A stretch of 64,000 bases of DNA from Vulcanisaeta distributa JCM 11216 (GTDB taxonomy: Archaea; Thermoproteota; Thermoprotei; Thermoproteales; Thermocladiaceae), in NCBI RefSeq assembly GCF_001315985.1, contig NZ_BBBI01000001.1:62001-126000 (forward strand). The letters are read 5' to 3'. Shown here in pieces: positions 41,049 through 49,130 of the stretch; within the stretch, counting starts at the first letter, position 1, and every line of letters starts with the position of its first letter. A program made the position numbers and the translations under genes. Below the pieces are notes generated by a model, which searched no databases, had not been told where the DNA came from, and saw only the letters and a program-made list of their open reading frames with translations.

Positions 41049-42774
41049 TGGCTATGGTAACTGGTGGAGAGGTAATAGTTAGGTCTTTAATCGAGGAAGG
41101 TGTGGATACCGTATTCGGCCTACCCGGAACACACGTGCTAGGCCTATACGCGGCATTACATGATTATAGCGAGAGGATTAAGCATGTGCTTGGGCGCTTT
41201 GAACCTAGCATGGGGGGGTTTATGGCCGATGGGTATGCAAGGGCCAGTGGCAGAGTTGGTGTTGTCATTGTCACGGCCGGCCCCGGCGCCACCGGCCTAG
41301 TAACGCCACTCGCCCAAGCGGCTGTTGAGGGTGTTCCTATAGTGGCGCTTGCCGGTTTAACACCGATAAAGACGGCGGGCAGGGGGGGCTATTACCACGA
41401 GTTTAGAGACACCAATGCGCAATTAAGCATCTTTAAGTCATTCACGAAGTTAGCCGTTAGGGTTGAGGAACCCAGGGAAATACCAAAGACATTGGCTAAG
41501 GCCTTTAGGGTGGCCAGGGAGGGTAGGCCAGGCCCTGTCTACGTGGAGTTGCCTAGAGACATAATTGATAGCGAGGCTGAGTGGACTGGCTACACCAAGG
41601 AGGAACCGACCAGGGTTAAACCTGACATGGGCCTGGTCGACGCAGCCGCCAAGGAATTACTCAACGCCGAGAGACCCGTTATTTACGTCGGTGGTGGCAT
41701 CATAGCAGCCAACGCGAGTGAGGCCCTAGTTAGGGTTGCCGAGGAGTTGGGCGCACCCGTCGTTACGTCAATCATGGGCAAGGGTGCAATACCATTTGAC
41801 CACCCATTACATGGAGGCTTAGCCGCGGGCTACTTCGGGGGGGATACTGTGGCTGTCAAGCTTGTCGAGAACGCCGACGTAGTGCTCGCGGTGGGTACGA
41901 GGTTTAGCGAGCTGGGCACGGGCATGTGGTCACTACCGATAAGGGGGGGGAGGCTAATTCACGTTAATGTTGATCCAAATGATATTGGCAGGAATTACAA
42001 GACCGACTTGGCGATTGTCTCGGATGCTCTGGAATTCCTTAATGCGCTGTATGATAGGGTTAGGGGGGGGTAAAGGACCTGGTAGGGATAGGGGGGGGTC
42101 AAGCTAATTAATGAGGTTAGGGCTTCCGTAGGCAATCAACAACTGAGGGAGCTTGGTTATGACGAGTCCAGGATAAACCCAAGTGAATTGGTTAGAGCTC
42201 TTGCGCATGTGATTGATAATGACATGCGTGAGGGAAAGGCAATAGTCACTTGTGACGCGGGGGGGGTAATCAAGTGGCCATGTTTGAATTACCCGTCTAC
42301 AGGCCAAGGACTTACTTTAACCCGGCGGGCTTTACCTCACTGGGCTTTGCAATACCAGCGGCGATTGGTGCTAAGGTGGCTAGGCCTGATGCGACGGTGG
42401 TTGCCACGACAGGCGATGCGGCCTTCTTTATGACTGGTATGGAGATAGCCACGGCAGCTGAGCTGGGGGGGCTTAGGATAGCCTTTGTGATATTTAATGA
42501 TAGGGCTCAGGGAGTACTAAAGCTGCAGCAGAGGTTCCTCTATGGTGGTAAGGTCTATGCATCGCATACGTATCCCATGGACTTCTGCAAGTTCGCTGAA
42601 TCGCTTAATGTGGGCTGCATCAGGATTAGTGATAAAAGGGAGCTGGAGTCTGGGCTTGAGAGGTGTATTTATAAGTCTAGTGGACCGTGTATTGCTGACG
42701 TCTTCGTTAATCCAGACGCTGTGCCGATTCCAATAACTAGGCAGTTAATGGCGATATTCGGTAGGAGACAGTGA
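41045..42774 (+). CDS. ThDP-dependent enzyme, acetolactate synthase-like
   Basis: Acetohydroxyacid synthase fold: N-terminal GLPGTHVLGLYAAL and RFEPSMGGFMADGYARASG with the catalytic glutamate, central FAD/binding-like domain (VYVGGGIIAANA), and C-terminal ThDP-Mg motif GDAAFFMTGME...VIFND. Pieces 41045-42073 and 42274-42774, with the part between (INEVRASVGNQQLRELG) in other frames after G7/G8 runs near 42064-42099 and 42259-42266; about 576 residues. The substrate is open: acetolactate synthase, glyoxylate carboligase or 2-hydroxyacyl-CoA lyase all share this fold, and the lipid context slightly favours the last. Confidence 0.82.
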
Positions 42775-42815
42775 TATCATTGTTTTTAGTTTGATTTGAT
42801 GAGGTCGGTCAAACC

Positions 42816-43882
42816 CTAACCCCCCCACTTAACAATGGCCCTTGCGTGAAGTCCCTTCTCCAGGTTTTCATATGCCTCATTTATCTGCTCAGGAGCGTAT
42901 ACGTGGCTGACCAACTTCTTGATATCCACCTTACCCGAAGCCACTAGCCTAATTATCTCCGGTAAGTCAAGCCTAGGCCTGTAGCCCAGGCTTCCCATTA
43001 TCCTAACGCCATTTATAACGAACGGCAGCACATTAACGCTGAATGTTGACTTTGGACCGCCAAGTCCAGTCACAACTATCGTGCCAGCCTGGACACCACC
43101 TCCATGGATAACTTAAGGTCAGGTTCTGGCCTGGCTTCGTGAACTACGTCAGCGCCGTCTGGGAGTATGTCCTTTATCCTGCTTATTGGGTCCTCCTTGC
43201 TAGAGTTTATCACGTGGGTGGCGCCGAGCTCCCTGGCCTTATCTAGTGCGTAGTCCCTAATGTCCACGGCAATTATTGGGTACGCGCCCATGGCGCTGGC
43301 TAATTGAACAGCCGATAGGCCGACGCCGCCAACGCCGATTATGACCAGGCTCGTGCCAGGCCCAACACCTGCCTCCCTCAGTGCGTGGTATGCAGTGCCG
43401 TAGGCGCAGGCTATTGGTGATGCGTAGTAAACATCGACGCCTCTCTCCAGGGGGGCTATAACCGCTATTTCAGGGACTGTTAGGTACTCAGCATGGCCAC
43501 CATTAAGCCCAACAAGGCCCGGCATCCTACCCGCAGCCGCTGGGCAGTAATTCTCCTTACCGCTGGCGCAGTACTTGCATATGCCGTCTGGGACGATCCA
43601 GGAAACAATGACCGGGTCACCCTTCCTTAAGCCCCCCCATGGGTTCTTAACGTCGGGCCCAAAATCCTCAACCCAACCGGAGATCTCGTGCCCAGGTATG
43701 AAGCCCGGCATGACTGGCCCAAAGTCGCCCTTAAACAGGTGTATGTCGCTGTGGCATATGCCCGTGCTTGCTACCTTAACGAGGATTTCCCCCCCAGGCC
43801 CCCCCGGCTTTGGTGTTGGTACATCCTTAATCTCTAGGTATGGCTTACTTGGTCCCTTGAATGTTGCCGCTTCATACGTCAT
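42816..43882 (-). CDS. Zinc-dependent alcohol dehydrogenase
   Basis: Medium-chain dehydrogenase. Catalytic-zinc motifs GICHSDIHLF and IPGHEISG, structural-zinc region CKYCASGKENYC, and the Rossmann loop VIIGVGGVGLSAVQLA near residue 175. The frame breaks near 43074, splitting off the last 85 residues (TGLGGPKSTFSVNVLPF ... ARAIVKWGG); joined about 355 residues. Substrate unknown; neighbours suggest an alcohol or hydroxy-acid linked to CoA metabolism. Its promoter (CTAAAATC about 27 bases upstream on the minus strand) follows an AAGCAA stretch resembling the lipid promoter element but with other spacing. Confidence 0.87.
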
Positions 43883-44018
43883 TTTTAATTATTCTATAGG
43901 ATTTTAGTTTTGCTTATATTTAGATCACGTATATTAATGACTAATCACTCATGCTAAACCAGGGAATAAAGATAATTTTGAATTTATTTTGAAGCTTTAA
44001 TTATTTAAAATTATTTAA

Positions 44019-44549
44019 TTAGTCTATGAACTTCGTCGGCACATTCCTTGTGGTGTTTGCAAGCTTTACGGCGGCTGATGAGTATTGCATTAGGGTTAGG
44101 AAGCTACCCTTCTTGACCTTGATCTTCCTCGAGAGTAATGCAGAAACCGCATCAGCCTTTCCTAGGATTAGATCCTTCCAAAGTGAGTACGTGGCCTCTA
44201 GCACAAAGTCCGCATCAACCTTACCAATCCTTATATTACCCGGTAACTTTATTTCTGGCGGTAAATTGACCGGTAGGTCTATGTAGAACTCACTGCCTTG
44301 GCATGTACCGTTCCTGAGCACCAATTTTATTGCACCTGAGTCAACCTTAATGCCAAGGTCCTTTGGCTTAGGTAGTCCAAGGATTTCTGATAATTTATCA
44401 ACTACGTTCTCCGGTATGCTTGTCGCAACAAAGGCCACGTCCCACCTCCAGTCCTTGGCAGCCTCCCTATACTCCTGGTTTTCATTTATGGCCTTACAAA
44501 ATGCCTCGGCCCATTGTGGACTTGGATATACAAAGCCCTCGCTTGACAT
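44019..44549 (-). CDS. SCP2-like lipid-binding protein, second copy
   Basis: About 176 residues from ATG 44549 (MSSEGFVYPSPQWAEAFC); an upstream in-frame extension is low-complexity and probably not translated, and ATG 44564 is possible. The C-terminal half resembles SCP2 proteins: DADFVLEATYSLWKDLILGKADAVSALLSRKIKVKKGSFLTLM. The N-terminal half (Trp-rich WAEAFCKAIN, WRWDVAFV) is not recognised. Divergent from acyl-CoA dehydrogenase, with which it shares an A/T-rich promoter region. Confidence 0.68.
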   Translation of the reverse strand: MSSEGFVYPSPQWAEAFCKAINENQEYREAAKDWRWDVAFVATSIPENVVDKLSEILGLPKPKDLGIKVDSGAIKLVLRNGTCQGSEFYIDLPVNLPPEIKLPGNIRIGKVDADFVLEATYSLWKDLILGKADAVSALLSRKIKVKKGSFLTLMQYSSAAVKLANTTRNVPTKFID

Positions 44550-44629
44550 ACATATTAAATACATATCTATTGGTATTAAAGAATTATTAATATAAATGCT
44601 ATATATTATAATTAATAAATTAATATATA

Positions 44630-44652
44630 ATAAATAGCAATTACGTTTAAAG
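44630..44652 (+). promoter_or_regulatory. Lipid-gene promoter element upstream of acyl-CoA dehydrogenase
   Basis: ATAAATAGCAA, spacer TTACGT, then TTAAAG; the TATA part begins 28 bases before ATG 44675. Same layout as 39576 and 45944. Confidence 0.6.
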
Positions 44653-44674
44653 TATCTACATATAATTAGTATCA

Positions 44675-45930
44675 ATGAGTTATTTAGATCTTGACAGATT
44701 AACGGAGGAGGATGAGGTGATCAGACGTAATGTGCATAAGCTTGCCGAGGAAGTACTTAGGCCATTGTCTATCAAGGTTGATAGGATGGACGTTGGGGGG
44801 GACAGGGTTGCGCCCGGTTCGCCGTTATATGACGCAGTCAGGGAGATGAAGAGGATGGGCCTGCACAGAATTCACTTGCCTAAGGATCGTGGTGGTCTTG
44901 GGTTAACGAACTTGCAGAGGTACGTAATTGATGAGGAGCTTGGTTGGGCTAGCCTGGGCTTTGCGACGCTCATTGGTGTTGATGCGATACCCTTCACAAT
45001 AGCTGCATTATTTGGTTCAGAGAGGGTTAGGGAGGAGTTGGTTAGGCCTTGGCTTGAGGATACGGAGGGTAAATATATCGGTTGTTGGGGGGGTGTCACG
45101 GAACCTGAGCATGGTAGTGACTACATACTGGCGTTTAGGGATAGGGAGGTTGGGTCCTTTGGTATGGGTAACGTGGTTATTGAGCGTGATGGTGATGAGT
45201 GGGTCATAAATGGGCAGAAATCAGCCTGGGTATCGGCGGCGCGATATGCACCCACATGGGTCTCCATGCCCAGTTAAGGGATGGTAAGAGCCTTAGATGG
45301 CGCATTCGTAATAGTACCACTCAACTCGAAGGGCGTTAGGAAGGGTGAGCCAGTGGACATGCTTGGCAATAGGGATTGCCCGCAGGGCCCGTGTTCTTTG
45401 ACAATGTACGTGTACCTGACGATTACGTGATAGCCCAGCCACCATTTTACGAACTATTCTCAGATCAACTACTCAACTTAACAAGCGTCAACATGGGCGC
45501 ATTCTCAGTGGGTCTCGCCAGGGCTGCCTTCGAGGAGGCCCTGAGGTACGCCAAGACCCGTGTGCAGGGTGGTAAACCGCTAATTGAGCATAAGAACATT
45601 AAGTTAAAGATTTATGAAATGTTTGAGAGGGTGGAGACGGCTAGGTACTACGTTAGGAAGGCCATGGATTACGTATACACCGGGTTCTTTGTTGAGCAGT
45701 CATTCACTATACCGCCCAGGTACGCAAGGGCTGCCCAGATTTACGCTAAGAAGGTTGCTTTTGAGGTTGCTCATGACGCATTGCAAATATTTGGTGCATA
45801 TGGGCTCAGTAGGGAGTTCATTATTGAGAAGTTGTTTAGGGATGCCAGGGCATTGCTCATTGAGGATGGTACAGTGGAGGCGCTAAGCCTTGATGCTGCT
45901 GATGACATTATACAAAACTATAGTTTATAA
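44675..45930 (+). CDS. Acyl-CoA dehydrogenase
   Basis: FAD enzyme introducing the alpha-beta double bond into acyl-CoA. Family features: LPKDRGGLGLTNLQRYVIDEELGW, CWGGVTEPEHGSDY (flavin-binding region), INGQKSAWVS, FDNVRVPDDYVI, and C-terminal ALQIFGAYGLSREFIIEKLFRDARALLIEDGT. Two pieces, 44675-45277 and 45376-45930, with the link (CTHMGLHAQLRDGKS, AFVIVPLNSKGV) in other frames; about 418 residues. ATG 44675 fits the promoter element at 44630. No electron-transfer flavoprotein gene is nearby. Confidence 0.87.
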
Positions 45931-45943
45931 ATTACAATAAATT

Positions 45944-45966
45944 ATAAATAGCAACAATGCTTAAAA
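45944..45966 (+). promoter_or_regulatory. Lipid-gene promoter element upstream of decarboxylase-like gene
   Basis: ATAAATAGCAA, spacer CAATGC, then TTAAAA; the TATA part begins 29 bases before ATG 45990, which supports that start over the ATG at 45957 that lies inside the element. Confidence 0.6.
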
Positions 45967-45989
45967 TGAAATTTACATACTTCAAGTAT

Positions 45990-46792
45990 ATGGTTCTAAA
46001 GGGCGGCGAAAAGGGTTTCGGAATACCGCTAAATGCACCATTGTACCCATCATCAACCGCCGTAACGAAGATTAACTATGGTAAAGTTAGGGTTGCCCTG
46101 GTGCTTGCTAATATTGATTCCAAGTCAGTAGACCCACTACTGCCCGAGGGTGTTGACCTGGCCCTTGAGATGGCTGCCTTTTGGGTTGGTGATTATGGAA
46201 TATCGACGGTTGGGGTCTATAGGGAGGCATTGATAGCGTTGCCCGTGAGGACCGAGGTATTGAACTTGCTTATTACATACCGTATATTTACGTAACCAAT
46301 GACGCGGCCATGGCAGCGGGTAGGGAGTTGGCTGGTGCGCCTAAGAAGCTTGGTGACATTAGGCTTACGGTCAATGATTACGGTTTGGTGATAGGTACGT
46401 TAGATAGGGGGGGCGGTGAATTAATGAGGGTTGAGGTTGCAATAAGTGGTAGGTTGGGCCTTGAGCAGTTGGATGCGTTCAGGGCGTTGATGCCTAGGGC
46501 TGATAACACGGTCACGCTACCCCCCCTACTCTCAATAAGGACATTACCGCCGCTACCCGACGGCACGCCCGGCATTGCCCAGTTAATACAGTGGTACGCA
46601 AGGTTTACCTTCACGCCAAGGGAAAGCCCACAGATATGGAGTGGAGAGGCCAGGGTTAAACTAGGCGGTACTCCCTTTGATCCGCTTGATGATATTAAGG
46701 TGACTGGGGTAGTTGCGGGCTTTTACATCGAGGGTGATATGGAACTAGGCATAATTAGGAGGGTTAAGGAATGGAAATTAGTCTGGGAATGA
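45990..46792 (+). CDS. Acetoacetate decarboxylase-like protein
   Basis: Acetoacetate decarboxylase family: GVYREALIALPV, a YIPYIYVTNDAAMAAGRELAG stretch that crosses the frame break near 46255-46275, and GAPKKLGDIRL with the family's catalytic-lysine region. The promoter supports ATG 45990; a longer ORF from 45957 exists. Pieces end 46295 and begin 46310, joined about 267 residues. Some family members are not decarboxylases but related Schiff-base enzymes, so the reaction is not certain. It follows acyl-CoA dehydrogenase by about 60 bases and shares the same promoter element. Confidence 0.75.
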
Positions 46793-46793
46793 T

Positions 46794-46837
46794 TTATATA
46801 GCATATAAAATTATTAGAATGCATTATATAGCATATA
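46794..46837 (+). repeat. 14-base direct repeat, 30-base period, promoter region
   Basis: TTATATAGCATATA occurs at 46794-46807 and again at 46824-46837, exactly 30 bases apart (about three helical turns). It lies upstream of the secreted-protein gene at 46884 and could be a paired operator or a doubled promoter block. Confidence 0.6.
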
Positions 46838-46883
46838 GATTATAAAGACTTTTAACTATTTTCAAATAACTAATATTAGGACC

Positions 46884-47416
46884 ATGCAAATAAGAAGTGC
46901 CTTAATATTTGTTCTTGGGATTATATTAGTGGCATTGCTCATGTATGAAACCTTGACAATGCACACAGGCAATGGGCATAAAATGGCGCAAAAAGGCTCA
47001 TCATTTAATGGTGACCCAATAATATACATATACTCACCCATGGTTAAGGCCTTCGGTTTTATATCGTTCGCTGCAGGTAATTATGATGGTATACCCGTTG
47101 TGGTTTACAAGGCTGGAGGCCTTTATATGCCCTCAGGGCAGATTATGACGGTATAAGCCCCCCCAACTACAACATAACGCTCAGTATGAGTTCTGCCGAG
47201 ATAAGTGACATAACCATATATGCCGCGAACATAACCGCAACGGTCTACATTATAGTACCAATTACCATAACAATAACTCCGCAGAATGTGAACTTACTAT
47301 CAATACTCTCGACAATAGCCTCGGAATTGCTACCGCTCTATAACGTGCAGATTTACGCATATTACATAAACTCAACGTCCATCTCGTACTCCTCAATTAA
47401 GGTATACACCGGATAA
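46884..47416 (+). CDS. Secreted or membrane-anchored protein, function unknown (paralog A)
   Basis: N-terminal hydrophobic segment (residues 4-22, ALIFVLGIILVALLMYE) suggests a signal anchor. The rest is Ser/Thr/Tyr/Ile-rich beta-like sequence with NIT and NST glycosylation-type sites. The two pieces 46884-47156 and 47186-47416 join through a frame break near 47140-47155 (LRADYDGISPPNYNIT in the linking frame); about 177 residues. Its end (IYAYYINSTSISYSSIKVY) resembles the end of the next gene (VDAYYVSVGSMSYGGLNV). Likely a cell-surface protein. Confidence 0.62.
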
Positions 47417-47502
47417 ATGTAAAATTTTTAACAAAGAATAAATTTTTTATCAGCATTATTTTACAAAGATTAAATTTATAATGAGGAATATATACCATAT
47501 TT

Positions 47503-48156
47503 ATGAGATACATTTTAAAAATAATCCAAAGCATTCCAAATTGTATGAACTGGAAACTAACAGTAATAGGTCTGGGGTTTGTAATAGCGCTGCTCGTGGC
47601 AGCCTCAGTATTTGGTATATCAACTGATGCTGGTATACCTGGTCCTGTAACGATTTACTACCCGACAGCCACATTAAGTGGAATCACGATGTATGGTTGG
47701 ATTTACTCAACATCAACGGCACCCAATCAATACGCTCCCGTAATAGCCCAGAGCATTAGCTCAATAAATGCACCCCCCCAGGGCCAAACCATTAGTAAGT
47801 CAGTAACGGTGTCACTACCTAACCCGCTCATGCCGAATTGCCCAACCTCCACAGTGGCAATAACGGCATCGCTGAGCATGAATTCTGCATCCCTAAATAA
47901 TATACTTGTGTACGCTGCAGGTATTACAACCAAGTCAGGTACACTTAATAATGTTGTAATAGTATCCTCCGGCTTACCATATGTTGTTAACCAAACAATT
48001 GGTAGTGCCACAATGAATGGATTAACTGTTGATGCATACTACGTTAGTGTTGGTAGTATGTCGTACGGTGGTTTAAACGTTACGGTTACCCCCCCAGCCC
48101 TTATTACATGTAGCTCCTCTGGTGTATCAACAAGCAATACCGTTTCTGGATCATAA
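47503..48156 (+). CDS. Secreted or membrane-anchored protein, function unknown (paralog B)
   Basis: 217 residues, intact. A signal-anchor segment (VIGLGFVIALLVAASVFGI, about residues 21-39) precedes a Ser/Thr/Asn-rich extracellular part with several strand-like repeats (LNNILVYAAGI, LNNVVIVSSG, MNGLTVDAYYVS, YGGLNVTVT). Three cysteines are present (CMN, CPTS, CSSS). Shares its repeat style and C-terminal pattern with the preceding gene, so the pair looks like a tandem duplication that has diverged. No known domain recognised. Confidence 0.65.
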   Translation: MRYILKIIQSIPNCMNWKLTVIGLGFVIALLVAASVFGISTDAGIPGPVTIYYPTATLSGITMYGWIYSTSTAPNQYAPVIAQSISSINAPPQGQTISKSVTVSLPNPLMPNCPTSTVAITASLSMNSASLNNILVYAAGITTKSGTLNNVVIVSSGLPYVVNQTIGSATMNGLTVDAYYVSVGSMSYGGLNVTVTPPALITCSSSGVSTSNTVSGS

Positions 48157-48273
48157 GTAATTTACTTATTTGATATTATTCAAAATATTATTTCTATTTT
48201 TCGTATCTAGTATATTTACCTAAAAAGGCTATATATAGATTAAGCTTTTAAGAGAAGTACTGGATTAATTATT

Positions 48274-49053
48274 GTGGACTTCTTTACAAAGTTTGGCTTT
48301 GTCTTAATTAACCTATGGAAACGTAAGGCACTCGTCTTACCAATACTCTTTGGATTAAATTTACTTTCCTGGATATACTTTTGGATTAGGCCGTCGCTGC
48401 TTGGTTTCGCGTTGATTATCCTCACCCTAGCCATTTTCCTAACTGTGATCTTTATTGGCGTAATACCTGTGGCTATTATTGAGGAGAATAACTACAGGGT
48501 CGATGTTGTCAGGAGCATGGGACTTAACTCCTTTATCTCGCTTATTGTGATTTATGCCCTGTTTATTTATGTTAGTTTAATCCTAATGGCTGTTATTAAG
48601 CCACCGCCACTCCTCATAGTAATGATGGCTCTCCTCTTTGCGCTACCCCTGACGCCCTTCGTGGTATTGGCCGTGCTAGTGCCGCCGCTCGTGGGTTATT
48701 TCATGAAGGCGAGGTGGCGATCCCTCAGGGGGGGTAGAATACCCTTCTGGGGTATTTACCTGGGTTTGTTGTCGGCTTTGATCCTGTTGCTACTGCCCAT
48801 AATGTACTTTAGGGTGCTTTTCGTCAGTATGTCGCTGGTGGATTCCTTCATAATGGGTGGCGTGGTAACCATTCTTTCCCTAATACCGCTATTTTATCCC
48901 AGGCCCTTTATTTGTAAGGTGCTGGGGCTTGTGATGATTTTCCTGGGTATATTAATGTGGTTAATAGTTGCTGGTGGCCTAACCTGGGGGGGTTCCGTGC
49001 TTTCAATAATAAGTGGTGGATACCTGTATGATTGGAAGCCACGGAGTACGTGA
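48274..49053 (+). CDS. Polytopic membrane protein, function unknown
   Basis: 259 residues, intact, GTG start. By eye there are about seven or eight hydrophobic segments, starting with ALVLPILFGLNLLSWIYFW and ending IISGGYLYDWKP; short basic loops (ARWRSLRGG) suggest cytoplasmic turns. CTTTTAAG at about 48245-48252 lies in the promoter position. No family recognised. It sits between the secreted-protein pair and the phosphoesterase, so a cell-envelope role is plausible. Confidence 0.65.
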   Translation: MDFFTKFGFVLINLWKRKALVLPILFGLNLLSWIYFWIRPSLLGFALIILTLAIFLTVIFIGVIPVAIIEENNYRVDVVRSMGLNSFISLIVIYALFIYVSLILMAVIKPPPLLIVMMALLFALPLTPFVVLAVLVPPLVGYFMKARWRSLRGGRIPFWGIYLGLLSALILLLLPIMYFRVLFVSMSLVDSFIMGGVVTILSLIPLFYPRPFICKVLGLVMIFLGILMWLIVAGGLTWGGSVLSIISGGYLYDWKPRST

Positions 49054-49099
49054 TTTAAATATAGCACGTGCATTTATGCATAAAATAATTATTACTGGT

Positions 49100-49108
49100 G
49101 TTTAAATA
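49100..49108 (+). promoter_or_regulatory. TATA box of the phosphoesterase gene
   Basis: GTTTAAATA is centred 27 bases before GTG 49131. Confidence 0.5.
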
Positions 49109-49130
49109 ATGGTTAGCGAATAACGATACT

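Noticed and set aside
44550-44675. N-terminal extension of the second SCP2 protein
   Set aside because: It is Ile/Tyr-rich low-complexity translation of the A/T-rich promoter shared with the acyl-CoA dehydrogenase gene.
47727-48011. Minus-strand ORF opposite the secreted protein at 47503
   Set aside because: No recognisable features, and the plus-strand protein has a clear signal anchor and repeats.
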